From positions 1 to 64,000 of the IMG/VR virus record IMGVR_UViG_3300028920_000072: a DNA stretch of 64,000 nt. One strand, 5' to 3'. The position numbers and the translations under genes are program-made. Shown here in pieces: positions 10,034 through 24,900 of this stretch (the first letter of the stretch is position 1; every line of letters begins with the position of its first letter). The notes below the pieces were generated by a model. That model was not told the origin of the DNA. It did not search any database and saw only the letters and a list, made by a program, of their open reading frames with translations. This stretch comes from a virus.

Positions 10034-10993
10034 ATGGCAACAAAGATACAAAAGAATACAGCACAATTGATGATAAATAAACTTCAAGCTAAGTTAGATG
10101 CTTTATACAATGAGCAAGAAGGTATGAAAGTAGATAAAATGAAGTGTGGTGGTAGAGTTAGTTCTAGAAAACCTAAGAAAATGCTAAGTGGTGGTGAGAG
10201 TCCTTACTATTCGATGGATTGGCCACCTTGGAATACTCCAGCTGATTGGTTGAACGCAGGTCCTTTGGTTGGTGCTAATATAAAACCCATTAATGGGAAT
10301 TATGATGTAAACATGGGAGCTAAACCTATAAATACAAATAAATTAGCTGGTACAAACGCAGGAGGTGTATTTGGAGATAGATACAGTGCATCTGATTTTG
10401 GTAATGGCGGATTTGATTGGGGAAATGCTGGTTATCAAGCTGGGGTTGCAGCTCCGTTTTTTTACAATTTATTCATGGGATTAAAAAAACCAGAGCAAGA
10501 AAGAGCGTCTGATTATTATAATCCTTATGCTAATAGGGTTTTGGACAATCTTAGAAAGCGTAGATATGATATTGATCCAGTGTTACAAGCCAACCTAGGT
10601 GCACAGAATATTTATAATAGGAATGTAACTAATGCTTCTGGTGGTAATAGAGGACAATTGTTAAACAATCTGGGGGCAGGTATGGTTAATAGACAGGTGG
10701 CTGATGCTAATGCATTGTCACAAGCTTCTAATGTGAATAATCAATATCTTGGTGAACTTGCTCAAGGAGAAATGGATATAGGTCAACAAATGGCTGATAT
10801 TAATTTTCAGATTGCTCAGATTAATGCTGCTAATAGAGCAAAACAGAGACAACATCTTGCACAGTCTGCTTCTGATTTAGCCAATATGTTACAAATTAAT
10901 AAGTTAATGGGTAATCAACAACAAAGTGATACGCAAAAATCAGGTATGTTTAGAGACACGTTTAAAGAAATACTTCCTTTTTTAACAGGATAG
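10034..10993 (+). CDS. Gly/Asn/Gln-rich cargo-like virion protein
   Basis: A 319-residue protein. The N-terminal 40 residues form a Lys-rich helix, followed by CGGRVSSRKPKKMLSGG, a short motif type that recurs in crAss-like internal proteins. The middle is Gly/Asn rich with a hydrophobic patch (GVAAPFFYNLFMGL), and the C-terminal half is a long Gln/Asn/Ala-rich helical region (residues about 195-300). It starts 3 bases after the preceding gene. An internal virion or ejection protein is the likeliest role. It ends in TAG; the next gene starts after a short A-rich leader. Confidence 0.5.
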   Translation: MATKIQKNTAQLMINKLQAKLDALYNEQEGMKVDKMKCGGRVSSRKPKKMLSGGESPYYSMDWPPWNTPADWLNAGPLVGANIKPINGNYDVNMGAKPINTNKLAGTNAGGVFGDRYSASDFGNGGFDWGNAGYQAGVAAPFFYNLFMGLKKPEQERASDYYNPYANRVLDNLRKRRYDIDPVLQANLGAQNIYNRNVTNASGGNRGQLLNNLGAGMVNRQVADANALSQASNVNNQYLGELAQGEMDIGQQMADINFQIAQINAANRAKQRQHLAQSASDLANMLQINKLMGNQQQSDTQKSGMFRDTFKEILPFLTG

Positions 10994-11014
10994 GAGATTA
11001 AAAAATTATAAAAC

Positions 11015-12913
11015 ATGGGTGTAAATAGATTCGATACTCCAGCTCAAGCACAGTTTATAAACACATATGTGCCGATTCCATTTGAAGAAATGATGAAAGT
11101 TGGACAAATAAAACAAGAGAGATATGATCGGGCTATGGCCGCTGCTGATGCTGCTGTAGCTCGAGCAGAACAACTGACCGCTATACCTAATAGTGAGGAT
11201 CAATCTTATATAGAAGATGTACAAAAAACTATGTATGAGATACGTGATAAATATGTTGTTAAAGATTTAACAGATACTATGGTTATTCGTCAAATGAATA
11301 ATGAAATAAACTCTAGACTAGATAAGAATTTAATAAATCATATACAACAATCTTATGGTGGTTGGCAAAAGTACATGCAACAAAAAGCATCCATGGAAGC
11401 TAAAGGACAAAAGGTGTATGATGATTTTGATTTTACAGGATACAGTTCTAGAGGAAAAGAACATGGCGGAAAAGGAATATTTACTGGTTTACCTGTTATG
11501 GATTTAGGTGCTCAAGCAGAAGATGCTATTGATAAATTCCTTAAGACAGCCGAAATGAAATGGCGTACTGCTGATGTAACTTCAGATCGTAAAGGAATAG
11601 AGCACTATAAAGATATCAATACACTTTATGCATTAATTGATTCTGAATCTGGTGAGCTGAGAGATAATCCAGCAATCCAGCAGTTCATGGAAAGAAATAA
11701 TCTAGATGAAGAGGGATTTAAGGAAATACTTAAAAAAAGAGCTCCTAACTATATAGTGAGTCAAATATCTTCTACTTGGAATACTTCTGATGAAAAAACA
11801 CCTCATCCTCCATATATGCCTGCCCCATTTGATGTTAGTGGTACTGAAACAGAGTCGATTGGAGATTTGAATTTACGTAAAATAGAAAAGAGAATTGGTT
11901 CTTTGTTAGCTAGTTCAAGTAAATCTCAGAAAGAAAAAGGCAGGGAAATGGAGGCTGTATATGAGAAAATTAAAGAAGAATTTGGAGATAAAATTTCTCC
12001 AGATGTAGAAACTGCTAAAGATGATCTTATAAAAGAATTAGAAGGTTTTGGTCCAGATGTTGTTTTGTCTTCTTTGTTAAACAGTATTATGGAACGACCT
12101 GGAGATTTTACAGAAGGTTTTTCAGCAGATCTTATTGCTAGTAGCAAATTTCATAAAGATATAAACAAAGAGCAAAAGAAAGCAATAGTAAATTATGCTA
12201 AAAAATTAAAAGAATTTCAATCAGAAACACTTAAGGGCATCGAAGGACTTACTCTTGACTTGTTAAATGAAACAGTTCAAGTTGATTATACTTTAGAACC
12301 ACCAATTACATATAGTGCTGGAGTAGATTACATTGTAAACAGATTTACAGGTGAAAATGTGGGTCCTTCTGATTTTTCTCCTATTATGAAAGTGAATTTA
12401 TTAAATCCTAAAGACATTAGTATTATAGGAACTGAAGGCAAAGATGGTAAACCTATAAAGAATTTTGATAAAAACATATTAAAAGAATATATACCAATTA
12501 ATATAAATACTCAAACGGAGTTACGTTTTCAATATCAATATAAACCCGTAGTAGAAATTAATTTACAAAGAAGAGATGATGAAAACGATATCATAACCGT
12601 GAAGATGGCTGTAAACAATGAGAGACAACATCAAGCTCTTGTTAATGATCATATGAAAGCAGGTAATATAGAAACGGCCACTATATTAAGTTCTGGAAAT
12701 GTAACTAAACAGGTAGATGAAATGGAATATGATGAACCTACTTCTATTGATTTACCAACCGGCGATGCAGTAGATGTAAAACCAGGAGATTTTCCAGGCA
12801 CATATGTAGTAAATTATCAAGGAATTGAGTACAAAGGTAGTAGAGAATATGTTAAAAAGCTTCTTTATCAATTTATGTACGAAATTAACAAACGTACAAT
12901 GTTTTTACAATAA
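11015..12913 (+). CDS. Large helical cargo-like virion protein
   Basis: A 632-residue protein beginning GVNRFDTPAQAQFINTYVPIPFEEMMKVGQ, a type of start seen in crAss-like virion proteins coded next to the polymerase. Residues 20-130 are helical with Ala-rich and Gln-rich stretches (RYDRAMAAADAAVARAEQL), the middle is mixed helix, and the C-terminal third (about 420-632) is beta-rich with a YQGIEYKGSREYVKKLL tail. No catalytic motif is seen. Gene order makes it a candidate third cargo protein delivered with the RNA polymerase. Confidence 0.5.
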   Translation: MGVNRFDTPAQAQFINTYVPIPFEEMMKVGQIKQERYDRAMAAADAAVARAEQLTAIPNSEDQSYIEDVQKTMYEIRDKYVVKDLTDTMVIRQMNNEINSRLDKNLINHIQQSYGGWQKYMQQKASMEAKGQKVYDDFDFTGYSSRGKEHGGKGIFTGLPVMDLGAQAEDAIDKFLKTAEMKWRTADVTSDRKGIEHYKDINTLYALIDSESGELRDNPAIQQFMERNNLDEEGFKEILKKRAPNYIVSQISSTWNTSDEKTPHPPYMPAPFDVSGTETESIGDLNLRKIEKRIGSLLASSSKSQKEKGREMEAVYEKIKEEFGDKISPDVETAKDDLIKELEGFGPDVVLSSLLNSIMERPGDFTEGFSADLIASSKFHKDINKEQKKAIVNYAKKLKEFQSETLKGIEGLTLDLLNETVQVDYTLEPPITYSAGVDYIVNRFTGENVGPSDFSPIMKVNLLNPKDISIIGTEGKDGKPIKNFDKNILKEYIPININTQTELRFQYQYKPVVEINLQRRDDENDIITVKMAVNNERQHQALVNDHMKAGNIETATILSSGNVTKQVDEMEYDEPTSIDLPTGDAVDVKPGDFPGTYVVNYQGIEYKGSREYVKKLLYQFMYEINKRTMFLQ

Positions 12914-12931
12914 AAGATTAATATTTTAAAC

Positions 12932-15900
12932 ATGTTGGATAAAAAAGACATATTCGCTTCTTTAGGGAGCGATAAAAAAGATACACCATTAGGTCAAGAA
13001 CCAGTTAATCCAAAAACAGGTCTTACAGAAGAAGATAAGAAAAAATTGTTTGAGGGATTAACTGGTTCAAGTCTTGGTGTTACAACTATCAGGGGGAGAG
13101 TTCCAAAATCTTACGAGCGTATACTCGGAGAGGAAGGCTATCACCCTGAATTTGGTTTTACAGCTACTCAGCAACAATTAGCAGAAGAACAATCTTGGGT
13201 TGGACAGTTTGGTAATATGTTAAATCAAATGATTGTTGGAGAAATTATAGGTGGCACCATTGAAGGTATTGGGTATTTATTAGATATACAACAATATGGG
13301 GATTTAGTAAATGGTACAGAACAAGAGTGGGGTAATTGGTTAAGTGATGTAGGTAAAGATCTTAGAACTTGGACACAAGAAGTGAGTCCAATTTATGTTA
13401 GTCCCACTGCGCCTAAGTTTAATCCAGGTAGTTGGTCGTGGTGGATGTCTAATATGCCATCTATTGGTTCTACGTTGTCGTTGTTGATACCTGCAACAGG
13501 TGCTGTTAAAGGGATATCGTTGTTAGGTAAAGCACTTAACATAGGTCAAAAAATTGGTAGGACTGCTGGTTGGATGGCCACTGGGATTGGTCGAGCGCTT
13601 GTATCTAGACATATGGAAAATCTCATGGAAGCTTCTGGTGTACATGAAGAGTCGTATCAAATAGCTAAACAGGAACTTATAAAACAATATGCTGATCAAA
13701 TAAATCAAGAACTTAGTCAAAGTGCTTTAAAAAATCCATTTGCTACAGAAGAAGAAAAATTAGCAGCGGCTGAAGTCATAAATACCAAGTGGGAAAAAAT
13801 AATAAACGAACAAGCTAAAATTCATGCTTCTAAAGCAGCAGCTAATACATATAAAAAACAATGGGTTACTGTTATGCAGGATATACCACAGTATTTGTTG
13901 TTTGGTATGCCACCTGGACTTGGTGGCGTTGTTGGAAAGGCGACAAAGGCCGCAAAGACAACTAATTTAAGTGGTAAAGTGGCTCGTGCTATGGGGATGG
14001 ATGTTACTAAGTTATTTGCTAATAAAGCTCGTTCTGTTGCTTTTGATATGTTGGGAGAAGGAGGAGAAGAAGCTTATCAATTTATTATTAATGAGCAATC
14101 AAAAGCTTTGATGCGTAAAGCGTTTGATCCTGATGTCAAACATAGTTTTTTAGATATTATAAAAGAAAACTATGACGATGGAGAATTATGGACATCTGCT
14201 GTTTTTGGTGCTTTAGGCGCTGGTGCAATGCAAGCAGTTGGTCGTGGTGCTAATAAACTTTTTATGGGAAAAGCTGATAAACGTAAAATAGAGAATATAC
14301 GTAGCTGGAGCCCAGCTATGGCACAGGCATATCAAGAATATTCTGCTGCTTTAGCGTCTGATGATCCTATTAAACAAAGACAAGCATACAATAGTTTTAT
14401 TGCAATCAACGCCATCAAAGCAGATCTAAGTGGCAATGCTGACAATTTTGTTGAATTTATAGAACAAATGGCTGATAATCCGGATGATGCAACTTTGGCT
14501 AATTTTAATGTACAAAAAGAACATATTAGTTTTTTATCTGAAAATCCAGAACTCAAAGATACCATCAAATCTGATATGAACAGAATTGATAAACTTTTAC
14601 GTACATATACTAAAGAAGTAGATAAAAACGATAAAATATCAGCGGAAGACAAACTCAAAGCAGCAGCTGCTCTTACTCATAATAGGTTTTTGAAAGAAAA
14701 AACTTCTAAGGAGTTAAATTCAATCAATGATGAAATATCCCAAATAGAGAGTGATCTTCCTGGTTTTGTCAATTCAACAGATGAAGTAAATGAACAAGGA
14801 GAGAATTTAATATATTCAGATACTGGACGTGCTATAAAACAACTTGAGTATTATAAACAGTCATTGGAAGACACCATAGCTAAGCGACAAGCTTATATGG
14901 ATGCCCATGATGATACTATGGGAGAAGTTGAAAAAGCTCAAAGTAAACTTGCAATATCAGTTGCGAAAAATAGATTACAACGAGCAAAAGGTGATCTCAA
15001 AGAACTTAGACAAAAATATACTAAAGAAGAAAGGAAAAACGATAAACAAATTCTTTTAGATGAACCTACTCTTAAGGAATATTTTTCTGCTAAGAAAAAG
15101 AAAGCATGGACAGAACTCGCATTAGATCAATTGGATGCAGAAAAGAAGTATATAGAGTCCGGTAAACCCTTTGCTACTTCTAAAGATAAAGAAGATACAG
15201 CGGGAGAAGATGAAAAAACACGCAAAGAAGATAGTCCAAATATAGATGACACAGTTGAATATGTAAATAAAGATGGTCAAACAGTACGTGGTAAAATAGA
15301 TGATATATTATTAGAGGATGAATCTGCGACTAATCCCATGTATGTTGTTAGACTATTAGACGAAGAAGGTAAACTTACAGATCAAACTATTGTACTTGAT
15401 CCGGAAGAAATACAAGATCACTTTAAAGATTCTACTGCATTAGAAGATAGTATAGATGATATTAGTTCTCCTTTAACTACAGAAGAGGAGAAGTGGTTTG
15501 AAATATTTAGTGAAGATGAAGAGATAGGCTCTGAAGGATCAGATGCTATTAATGGTTTGTCTTATACTCATTTCGATAAAGCCAAAAATTTGGAAATACG
15601 CAATGAAGCTTTAGATAAAGCTCTTAGAGACAAAAACAGAGATTGGTCTAAAGCTAAAGCATATTATTATATTGATGTCAATAGTGAGAGTTTTGATAAA
15701 ATATATGATGAGTTAGAAGATATACTTACTGATGCTCAGAAAGCAGTTATAAAAAAACTAAAGAAGATACAGCAGGAAAACTCTGATAAAAAACTTACCA
15801 AAAAAGAGATAGGTGCTTTGACCATTGTTTCATATCCTTTAACAAAAGAAGAATATTCAGTTGAAAATAAAATCAAAAAAGGGGAAGATTTAACTAAAGA

Positions 15901-18900
15901 AGAAGAGGTTATATCAAACAGAATACATAAAAAGAGACGTGCTTATAATTCTCTTTTAGATAGAATACCTATATTTGTAAAAATAGTACAGGGGGATGAG
16001 GTGTTCGATGGTGGTATGTATTTACATGCTACTGGTCATGATCGTATGCATGTGCCTAATAGTACAAAGAAAAAAGGACAAGCTGCTATTGATCAATATA
16101 AAGAAGAAAAGAAAAGTATAGCTAGGAGTAATCGTTCTGCTATTTTTTGGGCATATTTAAAAGGAGAAGAACCTTATACTACTGGATTGAAAATAGGTAG
16201 AGGATCTCTTAAAACTATTGATAAGAGTTTGCCTAAAAGCAAAAGACAAAGAAATTTAGCAAAAGTTTTAAAGAAAAAATTCAATGATTGTAAACTTTTA
16301 ATTGCTAATGGTACGTTAAGCAAAGGTACAACTGGTATAACTTTATATTCTGGACCTGTTACTTCAGGAGGCAAAGAGTCTAAATTTGGTCGTGGTTACA
16401 AATCTGCTGGTGGGGTATATATACGTGATGAAGAAGAAACACTTAACGGTGAACCATATGCTATTCATACAAACAAACGAAACATGTCTGAAGAACATGC
16501 TTTGATTGTACTTGAAGCATTTAGACAACAAGCATATGGAGTAAGAAAACCTAAAGGCAAGGATATATATGAAACTAGATTTCTTAAACCTTTTGTATTT
16601 AGTGAAAGTTCTTTAATAGATGAAGATGCTGTTGAAGGTTTAACTACTGGTCAAGTACTTGAATTATTAACTTATCACGGTCGTCATAGAACAGATCCAA
16701 CTGATCCTAGATTTAATGCTAAAGGCAAAGATCCAAAATTATTAAAGGCACTTGAAAATAAAACTTTGTATCTTGATATAGGGGATCGTGCTTTGAAAGT
16801 ATTTGGTGGTAAACCAACTGTTGCTTTGGTGTACGGTAAGGATAAAAAAATGATCAACTTACTTAACTATAGTGATGTTTTAGAAAAGAAAGATGATTTT
16901 ATTAAGTGGGCTACTAAAAATTTAGTTTATCCTGTACATCTTGAAAACAGAGCGCTTCATTTAGAATTAAATAAGAATTTTTTAGACGGTCGTACTTTTA
17001 GAATAGGAAAGAAAGATCCAATAGAACGCAAAAGGGGGGATAGATATAATGGTTTTGTTGTTAGAAATAATTTAATAACAGCTGATTTTGAACGTTTGGC
17101 CGATGGTAATCTGTATAGGGCGCCTTTTGTAGATCTTAATATAACCGATGGTAAAGGTAATCAAAGGATATTTACAAAAGACAATAAACCCGTACAACCT
17201 GTTGTGCCTGAACAAGAAAAGATCAAATCTAAGGCAGAGGTTGAGTCTGAAAAAGCAAAGAAAGAAGCAGAGGTAGAGTACAAAAATCCATTTAATACAC
17301 GTAGAGCACGTAGAGTCACTGTATTTAGAGAAAATATACCAAGTAAATTAACTGATCAAGAAACCATAGTGCTTGTAGAAAATATTTCTAGGCACCTAGA
17401 AGAACTTATTACTACTGATAAGTCCACTCCTTATACTCCTTCAGAAATAGTAGATAAACTTTTAAAAGATACAGAAACATACGATGCAATCGTTTTTGGC
17501 GATAGACGAGGTGAACTTAATAAACCCATCAAGGAATATATCAAAATGCGTGTTGCTGGAGTTATTACTCGTACTTTAATAGATGAGTATAAATATGGGG
17601 AAACTTTAACTGATGGGGCCAAAGGTTCTCCAACTGAAGAGGCCGTTGCTCCTAAAGTTGTACCAAATGTAGTAGAAGAGTATAAAGACGAAGACGAAGT
17701 TGTAAAACCAGCTAAGGTTAAAAAAGAAGTTGAACAAGTTGCTGAAGAAGATATTGAAACAATAGAGGATGTATCTATAGATGATCTTAATAGTGTTTTT
17801 GAAGATCTTGATAACAACGATGATTTGTTTAAACCCAGACAGGTCAGGAAAGAGTTAAAAAATTATACTGAACAAGATTTGGAAAAGGAACTCAAACGAG
17901 TTCTTAAGATGATAGGGCGTGATGTAAACGATATCAAATTAATTAAACGTCTGGTTGATCTTACTGGAAATGGTAAACTTGATTGGGCAGCTTATTCGCA
18001 CGATGCTATTGTATTATACGAAGCAGCAGAAGAGGGTACTATATATCATGAGACTTTTCATAGAGTTAGTTTAGGTTATTTAAAACCTATAGAACGTAAG
18101 CGGTTGTACAGTTTAGCTAAAGAATTTTATAAACTCAAAGAGGATGCCACTGATGACGAAATAGAAGAACGTTTGGCAGAAGAATTTAGGACTTACGTGT
18201 TGTTACAAGAGGAAAATGCTCCACGTGGTATAATGAAAATTCTCAAAGACATATTAAATTTCATACGTGCGTTTTTTGTACGTCCAAATGGTATGACTAA
18301 GAATGAATTAGATGCTTTTTTTGAATCTATTTATAGAGGAGATTATAGATTTTCTAAAAAATTAGAAGAAAATAGAATAAAAAATGGCAAAAAATATGCT
18401 AGAGCTATAAAAGATAAAGAATTTGACACTATAGTGTCTAGGGATTCTTTAAAAAACATAACTAAAACTCTAGCGGCTAAACTCTTAGCGGTAAATAATG
18501 TTACAGATCTTAATAATGTGGTTGCTATAGATCCAAACAAACTAATAAATTATTTAAGAAGACAAATAAAGATATTTAGTGTTCTTGAAACAAAAGAAGG
18601 TATACCAGAAATTCAAAAACAAAGAGCTACTAAAGTTAAAGCTCTGTTTGTTGAAATACTAGGCGATAATGAAGAAGGAGTTGCAGAAAATTTTCCTATA
18701 TTTCATGAATATATAAACGCCTATTTAAAAGATTTAGGAGTAAGAAAAACTAAAGAAGTAGACACATTTGATGAAAACGAAGAAGTTGTAGGTAAAGTTA
18801 GAATGGACAACACTCTTAAATCGTATGAGGTTTCGGTTTTAGATAGATCAATGGCTAGTGTTAAGTTTTTAGTTGGAACATTATATGAAGTGGCAGACAT

Positions 18901-21900
18901 TGAAAGAGAAGTTCAAGAAGATGGTACTGTTAAGATTATTCCTATTAAAGCAATAGATGAAACAACAGGATTGACAAAATTTGTGGATTTACATGAAGTA
19001 TGGAGCAGAGCATTAAATGATTTACATATTTATTCTACTATAGAAGAGATGATAGATGAAATGCGTGCTTTTGCTGAAAAAGAAAACAGGTATTATTACT
19101 ATGATTTAGCAAATAAATTAGAAAAACGAAAAGATGGGAAAAATGAACAGATAAGAAATCAATTTTTATCTACTTTTAGAAAACATAAGAGTTTGTTTAT
19201 AGAAATGGGTTTTAAAAAACCCAGAGGTGGTTTTAGTTATAACTTTGTTATTAGAGAATCTAGCAGTAAACAGTTGGCTCGTGAAGTAGTGCTTATGTGG
19301 AATGAATGTTTTTATTTAGATCCTAGTATAGTTAGTACGGGTATGGATGGTAATAAATATTTAAACAGAGAATTCTTTCATAAATTGAATGCTGATTTTA
19401 CAAATTTGTCCTCTGATTATGAAGAGAAATTAGATACAAATAAAGTAGATGCTAAAGTTATATCAGATACATATGATAAATTATCTGAATTATTTGATAG
19501 AATTCATGTAGGCGTTGATGTTGCTACTTTACAAACACTTGCTGATACTTTTGATAAAAAAACAGAAGAAGAAAGAGTTGGTTCTCTTATATCTTTTGTT
19601 GAAAAAGTATTTGTTGGAGAATTTGCACGTAAAGCGGAAGAAGAGGAAGCAGTGGAAAAGATACCACGATCCTTTATTAACGACAGAGTATTTTATAGTG
19701 GCAGAGAAAATACGGAGCAATCTTTGAGCGAAGCTTATGCAAAAGCACATCCTGAAAAGTTTAGTGACATGGTATTAGGGGCTGAGAATTCAAGGTATTA
19801 TACTTTTTCTCAACATAATTTAATAACTGAAAATGTACTTAAGTATAAAACAGATCCTGATTTTATAAGAGGAAAAAAGAGCAGATTTTATAATCATCAT
19901 AGTATTGGTTTACAACATTTATTGGAATCTGAAGAAAATAGAAGAAATTTTGATATTGTTACTTTTAATTTAATGCGTAATGAAAGAATTAGAGATAAAG
20001 GTAGTTCTTTTAATAAATTATCTGTAATAGAAACTTATTTAATTAAATTTGCTGCTTTAGAGAATGGTTTTATGCCAATGCCAGTTCAAGCTAATCGTAG
20101 TAAGTATTATTTTATGAAAGGTTTGCCTGTTCTTAATTTTAATGAAGTTGTAACTAATATAACAGAAGATGGTTATGTGACTTTTAGTGATACTACTTTA
20201 GAAAGATTTTATGGTTATTTCTTAGATGAAAAAGAACGCATAGAAGAAATTAAAAAATTAGAGAAGGAGTATAAAGCAGCCGACGAAGATGGTAAAGCAG
20301 AAATACGTTCTAGAATGATATTAAATTATCATCACGATGGTTCGTTTGATTTTAAAACAGGAAACGCCAGAAATTTTATACACTTTAAAGTTTTTAATGG
20401 TAAAAATTTAAGTAAACTTTCTAAAAAGGAGATAAAAAATTTAATTAATGATGATCTAAACGCTAGATTAAAAGACGAAATAGATTATCTTGTTGGTATA
20501 GATGTTATATTAAACGAAGGAGAGGGTAATATATCCAATTTATTATTACAAGAGAATAAACTCATGGATATAGAAGATTATCTATCAGAAACAAGTAAAG
20601 AATTAGGTAGTGATTTAGAGAGTCCTGCTCTTAAAGTTAGAATAGCTGAATATTTAGTTAATCACATGTCTTCTATACTGGAATCGGAAAAGATGTTTTT
20701 TGCTGATCCGGCTATGTTTAAAAAAGACAAAGGATCTAAATTTGATGTTGCAGATGATGTTTATAAACGTTGGTTTGGCCCAGGTTCGACAGGTGAGAAA
20801 TTTGCTGAACAAACGGATAGTATGATGGATACTACTTATAATGTTGTTACTCTTAACACACAAACGTTTAAAAGTAAATATTATGATCGTTTGTTTGCTA
20901 AGCACGTAGAGTTAAACAAACAAATATTCGGTGAAGATAAACAAGATCATGCTGAAAAAGCTGCACAAATAGCATTAAAAGCATATGAAAAAGTAGATGC
21001 TACAGATGGTGCCATGTTAATATCTCCTGAGTTTTATCGTTCTCTTATGATGAGGTTAGGAGCATGGTCTAATGAAAATCAAAAAGCATTTGAACTTTTG
21101 CAATCAAATAAAAAACTTACTCCTGAGGAAGAAGTTATTGCCAGAAACATTGTATTGCAACCAATCAAAACAGTATATGTAGGTAGTCAAAATAACAATG
21201 GAGTTGATCATTTTATTTATGATAAAATGGCTATGTTTCCTATATTTAGACAAGTGGTTACAAACAAACACATGAAGATGTTACTTGATAGAATGGAAGC
21301 AGTTGGAGAATTTAAAGGGTTGGATAAAATACATGCTTTCAAATTTGATTCTGCTACCAAAGTAGGTAACGTGAGAGGTATTGATTTTTATTTAGATCCT
21401 GAGAATAGAAAACAGGTTAACGTAGATGGTCTTAAAAATGCTGTAATTACTCCACAAATGTATGAAAATTTGAGATATCAACTTGTAACTGATGTTCATG
21501 ATGTCGTTGAACAAAATGTAGCTAGTCAAGTTGCAAAAGTTGCTATGGGTAATATACAAAAAGATGCAACGTATGGTGATAAAACAGGTAGGGAATTAAT
21601 TCAGGATTTTGTTAAGACAATATCAGAATTAAGTAATATAGGGACAGAGAAAGTAAAGGCGGATTTTAATATAGAAAATGGTCGTATATCAGATAAAAGA
21701 TTAGTTGCTACTTTATTAAGAGCAGCTACGTCTGCTAATAAATCAGAAGATTTAATAAATGCCTTGAGATACGATGAAGAAAGAAATGAAATATATCTTA
21801 GCATTGATGCTATGACTAATAGAGCTTGGGTATATTCTAGACTTATGCCCATGATAAGTGAAAAAACGATTGATTTGACTTTTCCTGGTAATCAATTGAT

Positions 21901-24900
21901 ACAAGTCCCAGATTATGGCCAAGGGGTAGGTGTGGATGAAGAACTTGGTTTTTCTTATATGGACGAAAAAAACGAATTTATTAGAATGGAATCTAAAGTC
22001 TCTGAAAGATTACTTAGAGATATAATACCTAATTATGCAAAACTAACTCATGAACAAAGAAAAGCTTTTATAAAGAAAAATGATATAACTTTAATAGCTT
22101 ATCGTGTACCTGTACAAGGGCAAAACTCCATAGTTGTGATGAAAATAGCTGATTTATTACCAGAACAATCTGGAGATGTAATACATGTACCACTGGAATT
22201 TACTGCACTTACTGGTTCTGATTTTGATATTGATAAGCTGTTTGTTATGCGTAAGTATTATAAAGTTAACAAGAAAGGCGAAGCCGTTCCTGTTAAATTT
22301 AGTACATCTGATTCATCAGAAGCAGTAAAAAGCAGGTATATAGCTAAAATAAATGAATTATATAATATACATAAATTTAACGAAGTTGTTATACCTAAGA
22401 GTATTCGTGAAAAAGTTGAAACATTTAAGAAAGTTGAACATTCGGCCAGATTAGAAAAAAGTAAAATATATAATGACGGTAGTTATAACGAACTTAAACC
22501 TTTGTACGATGAATTAAAAATACTTAAAAGTAAGTACCAATTAGCTCCTGAACAAGACAAAGAGTCAATAATGGATGTAATATATGACATTCAAGAAAGG
22601 ATAGCAATAGTTGAAGAAAAAAGAACAGATGTAGAAACTGGTGGAATAAACGATATTATATTAGCTGTTGAAGATGTTAAATTCCAAACTATAAAAGATC
22701 TTTTGGTTAAAGCTGGTTTAATTTCTGGTGATATAGAAGTGTTTGCTAAATTACCAATAGAACAACAGAATACTGAAAAAGCTTTAAAAAATAGACTTTT
22801 TGATATATATACAACTATACTTACTGATGAAAAACAATATCTTAATATTTCTACTCCATTGGGCAATTTGGTTAAATTGCTCGAAGAAACAGCAGATAAG
22901 TATGAAACTTTGGCCAAAAAGGATAAAAACAAAGGGTTGGAATCATTGGAAACACTTACTCCTAAATATCAATCGGAAACAAGGTTTAAATTCATATCTT
23001 CTGATATGGGTATTGGTCCTGCTGCTTTAACTAACGTACATCATGTATTAACTCAATTGACTGAAATACAACTAAAAACTAGAAATAACTATGGTTGGAA
23101 TGAAAAAGGCAGGCTTGATTTAAGTAGGGAAGTTGGAGAAGATGGTAGAAAGATACTTGATTGGACTTCTACTCAAATTGATGCGTTTGTAGATGCTGTT
23201 AAAAATCCTTTCATAATGAAACTTAACGTTAATGATGCTACACAAAGTGTTGTCAACTTATTGTTAAGAGCAGGATTAGGTCTTACTACTTTTTCTTTTG
23301 TGTCTCAACCAATTCTAAAACACTATGCTTTTGAATATTTTAATGCATCTGGTAGTATTAATCGATATTCTTCAGGTAATATAGAAAAACTAGTGGCAGA
23401 TAACATCATGGCTATTTGGGCAGAAAAAGTTAATCCAGATGTAAGTGCTGAAGATTTGTTTAATGAAGATGAAAATAGGATAGACTTGCCTGCTATTTTA
23501 AATCAGACACAATTAGAAGAAGATATAGATGCAAATAAACAAAACAATTCAGCTTTTTATATAAGACAGTTAAATGTATTACGACATTTTATATCTATAA
23601 ATCAAGATGCTAAAGCGTTAAATGCATTGGTCCTGGCCACGAGGGTTGATACAAAGGATTATGGTAGTAATCCAATAGAACTTAGACAATTTTTATATAA
23701 TATACAAACACTAGAAAATAAAAACAAATTTGTTAATTTAGAAAAACTGATTAGTTCAGACGGTGAGGTTGTAGATGGAGGAATACATTTATCTGCTTTA
23801 CTTAAAAACAGTGTCTTATTAGGCTTAGAACTAATGGGAGACAAAAGTATGTTTGCTACTACAGGTTTTGCTAAAACTATTCGTGATATATATGATTCTA
23901 TACCTGGGGGTAAATCTTCTAGGATACTTAAAGAATTAAGCGAAGAATTATATACTTATTTCATTAGTGGTTTTTTCATAGATGCAGAAGACGGATTGAA
24001 GATGACACAAAAACAATTGTATAGATTGTTCTTTGGTTTACATCCAACGGATGAAGGTAAAGATTTAAGTAATGATTTAATACCTGATTCTGTCTTTAAT
24101 ATGCTCAATAAAGCGCGTAGTAAAAATAGTAAATATTACGCAGAGTTGTCTAATAATAAATTTATACAATTTTTAACAATAGATGTAGATCCAGAGGGAG
24201 TTGTCAAAACTTTTATACGTACTCCGTTTCATTCGTTTAATGAAAAGTGGAGCACGGACGATCTTATAGAAGATTTTAATAAGTTATTTACTCATGAAGC
24301 TAAAGAGATACGTGATTTAGCTAGAGTGTTATATATTTATTCTTTTTATTCTACTGGTTTTAGGCGTACGATGTTTGGTTATAATACGTTTATACCTAAT
24401 GAAATCAATAAAGCAATTAGATTACAAAATGGTAAAATTGTTAGTTTTGACAGACATGTAAAAAAGATTGTTGAATTTCTTAATAGCGAAGAGGGAAATA
24501 CGTCTATGCTTTCGTCTGCTAAAAGAGAAGTATTTAAAAACAACTGGCAAAACGATGAGATTGTTAAAGTAGTGCCTATCACTGCTATAGAAGATAGTTT
24601 CACATATGGGGATAAAGGCGCTCAATATGCATTTGAATTAAGTTCTAAAAAGTTAACAAGATTCAAAGTTGGTTTAAATGCAGATGGTCAATCCTTATTT
24701 GCTCCTTATATCAAAATGGAACTTTTTGGTGAAAAAAATGTATTATTAGAATACGTTGGATATAATCAAGAAACTAAAAATCCTATCTATGTTATTGTAC
24801 CTAGAAAAGGTTATAGGTTTAGGGGTAAAGTATTAAACGAATATAACATAGGTAAAAAGATGGGCAACAGTATTCTTTTATCTAACGATCCGTTTTATTT

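Noticed and set aside
17431-17817. Ser/Thr-rich minus-strand frame inside the polymerase gene
   Set aside because: Low-complexity shadow of Glu/Lys/Val-rich codons on the plus strand; no own start context, and the plus-strand protein is continuous.
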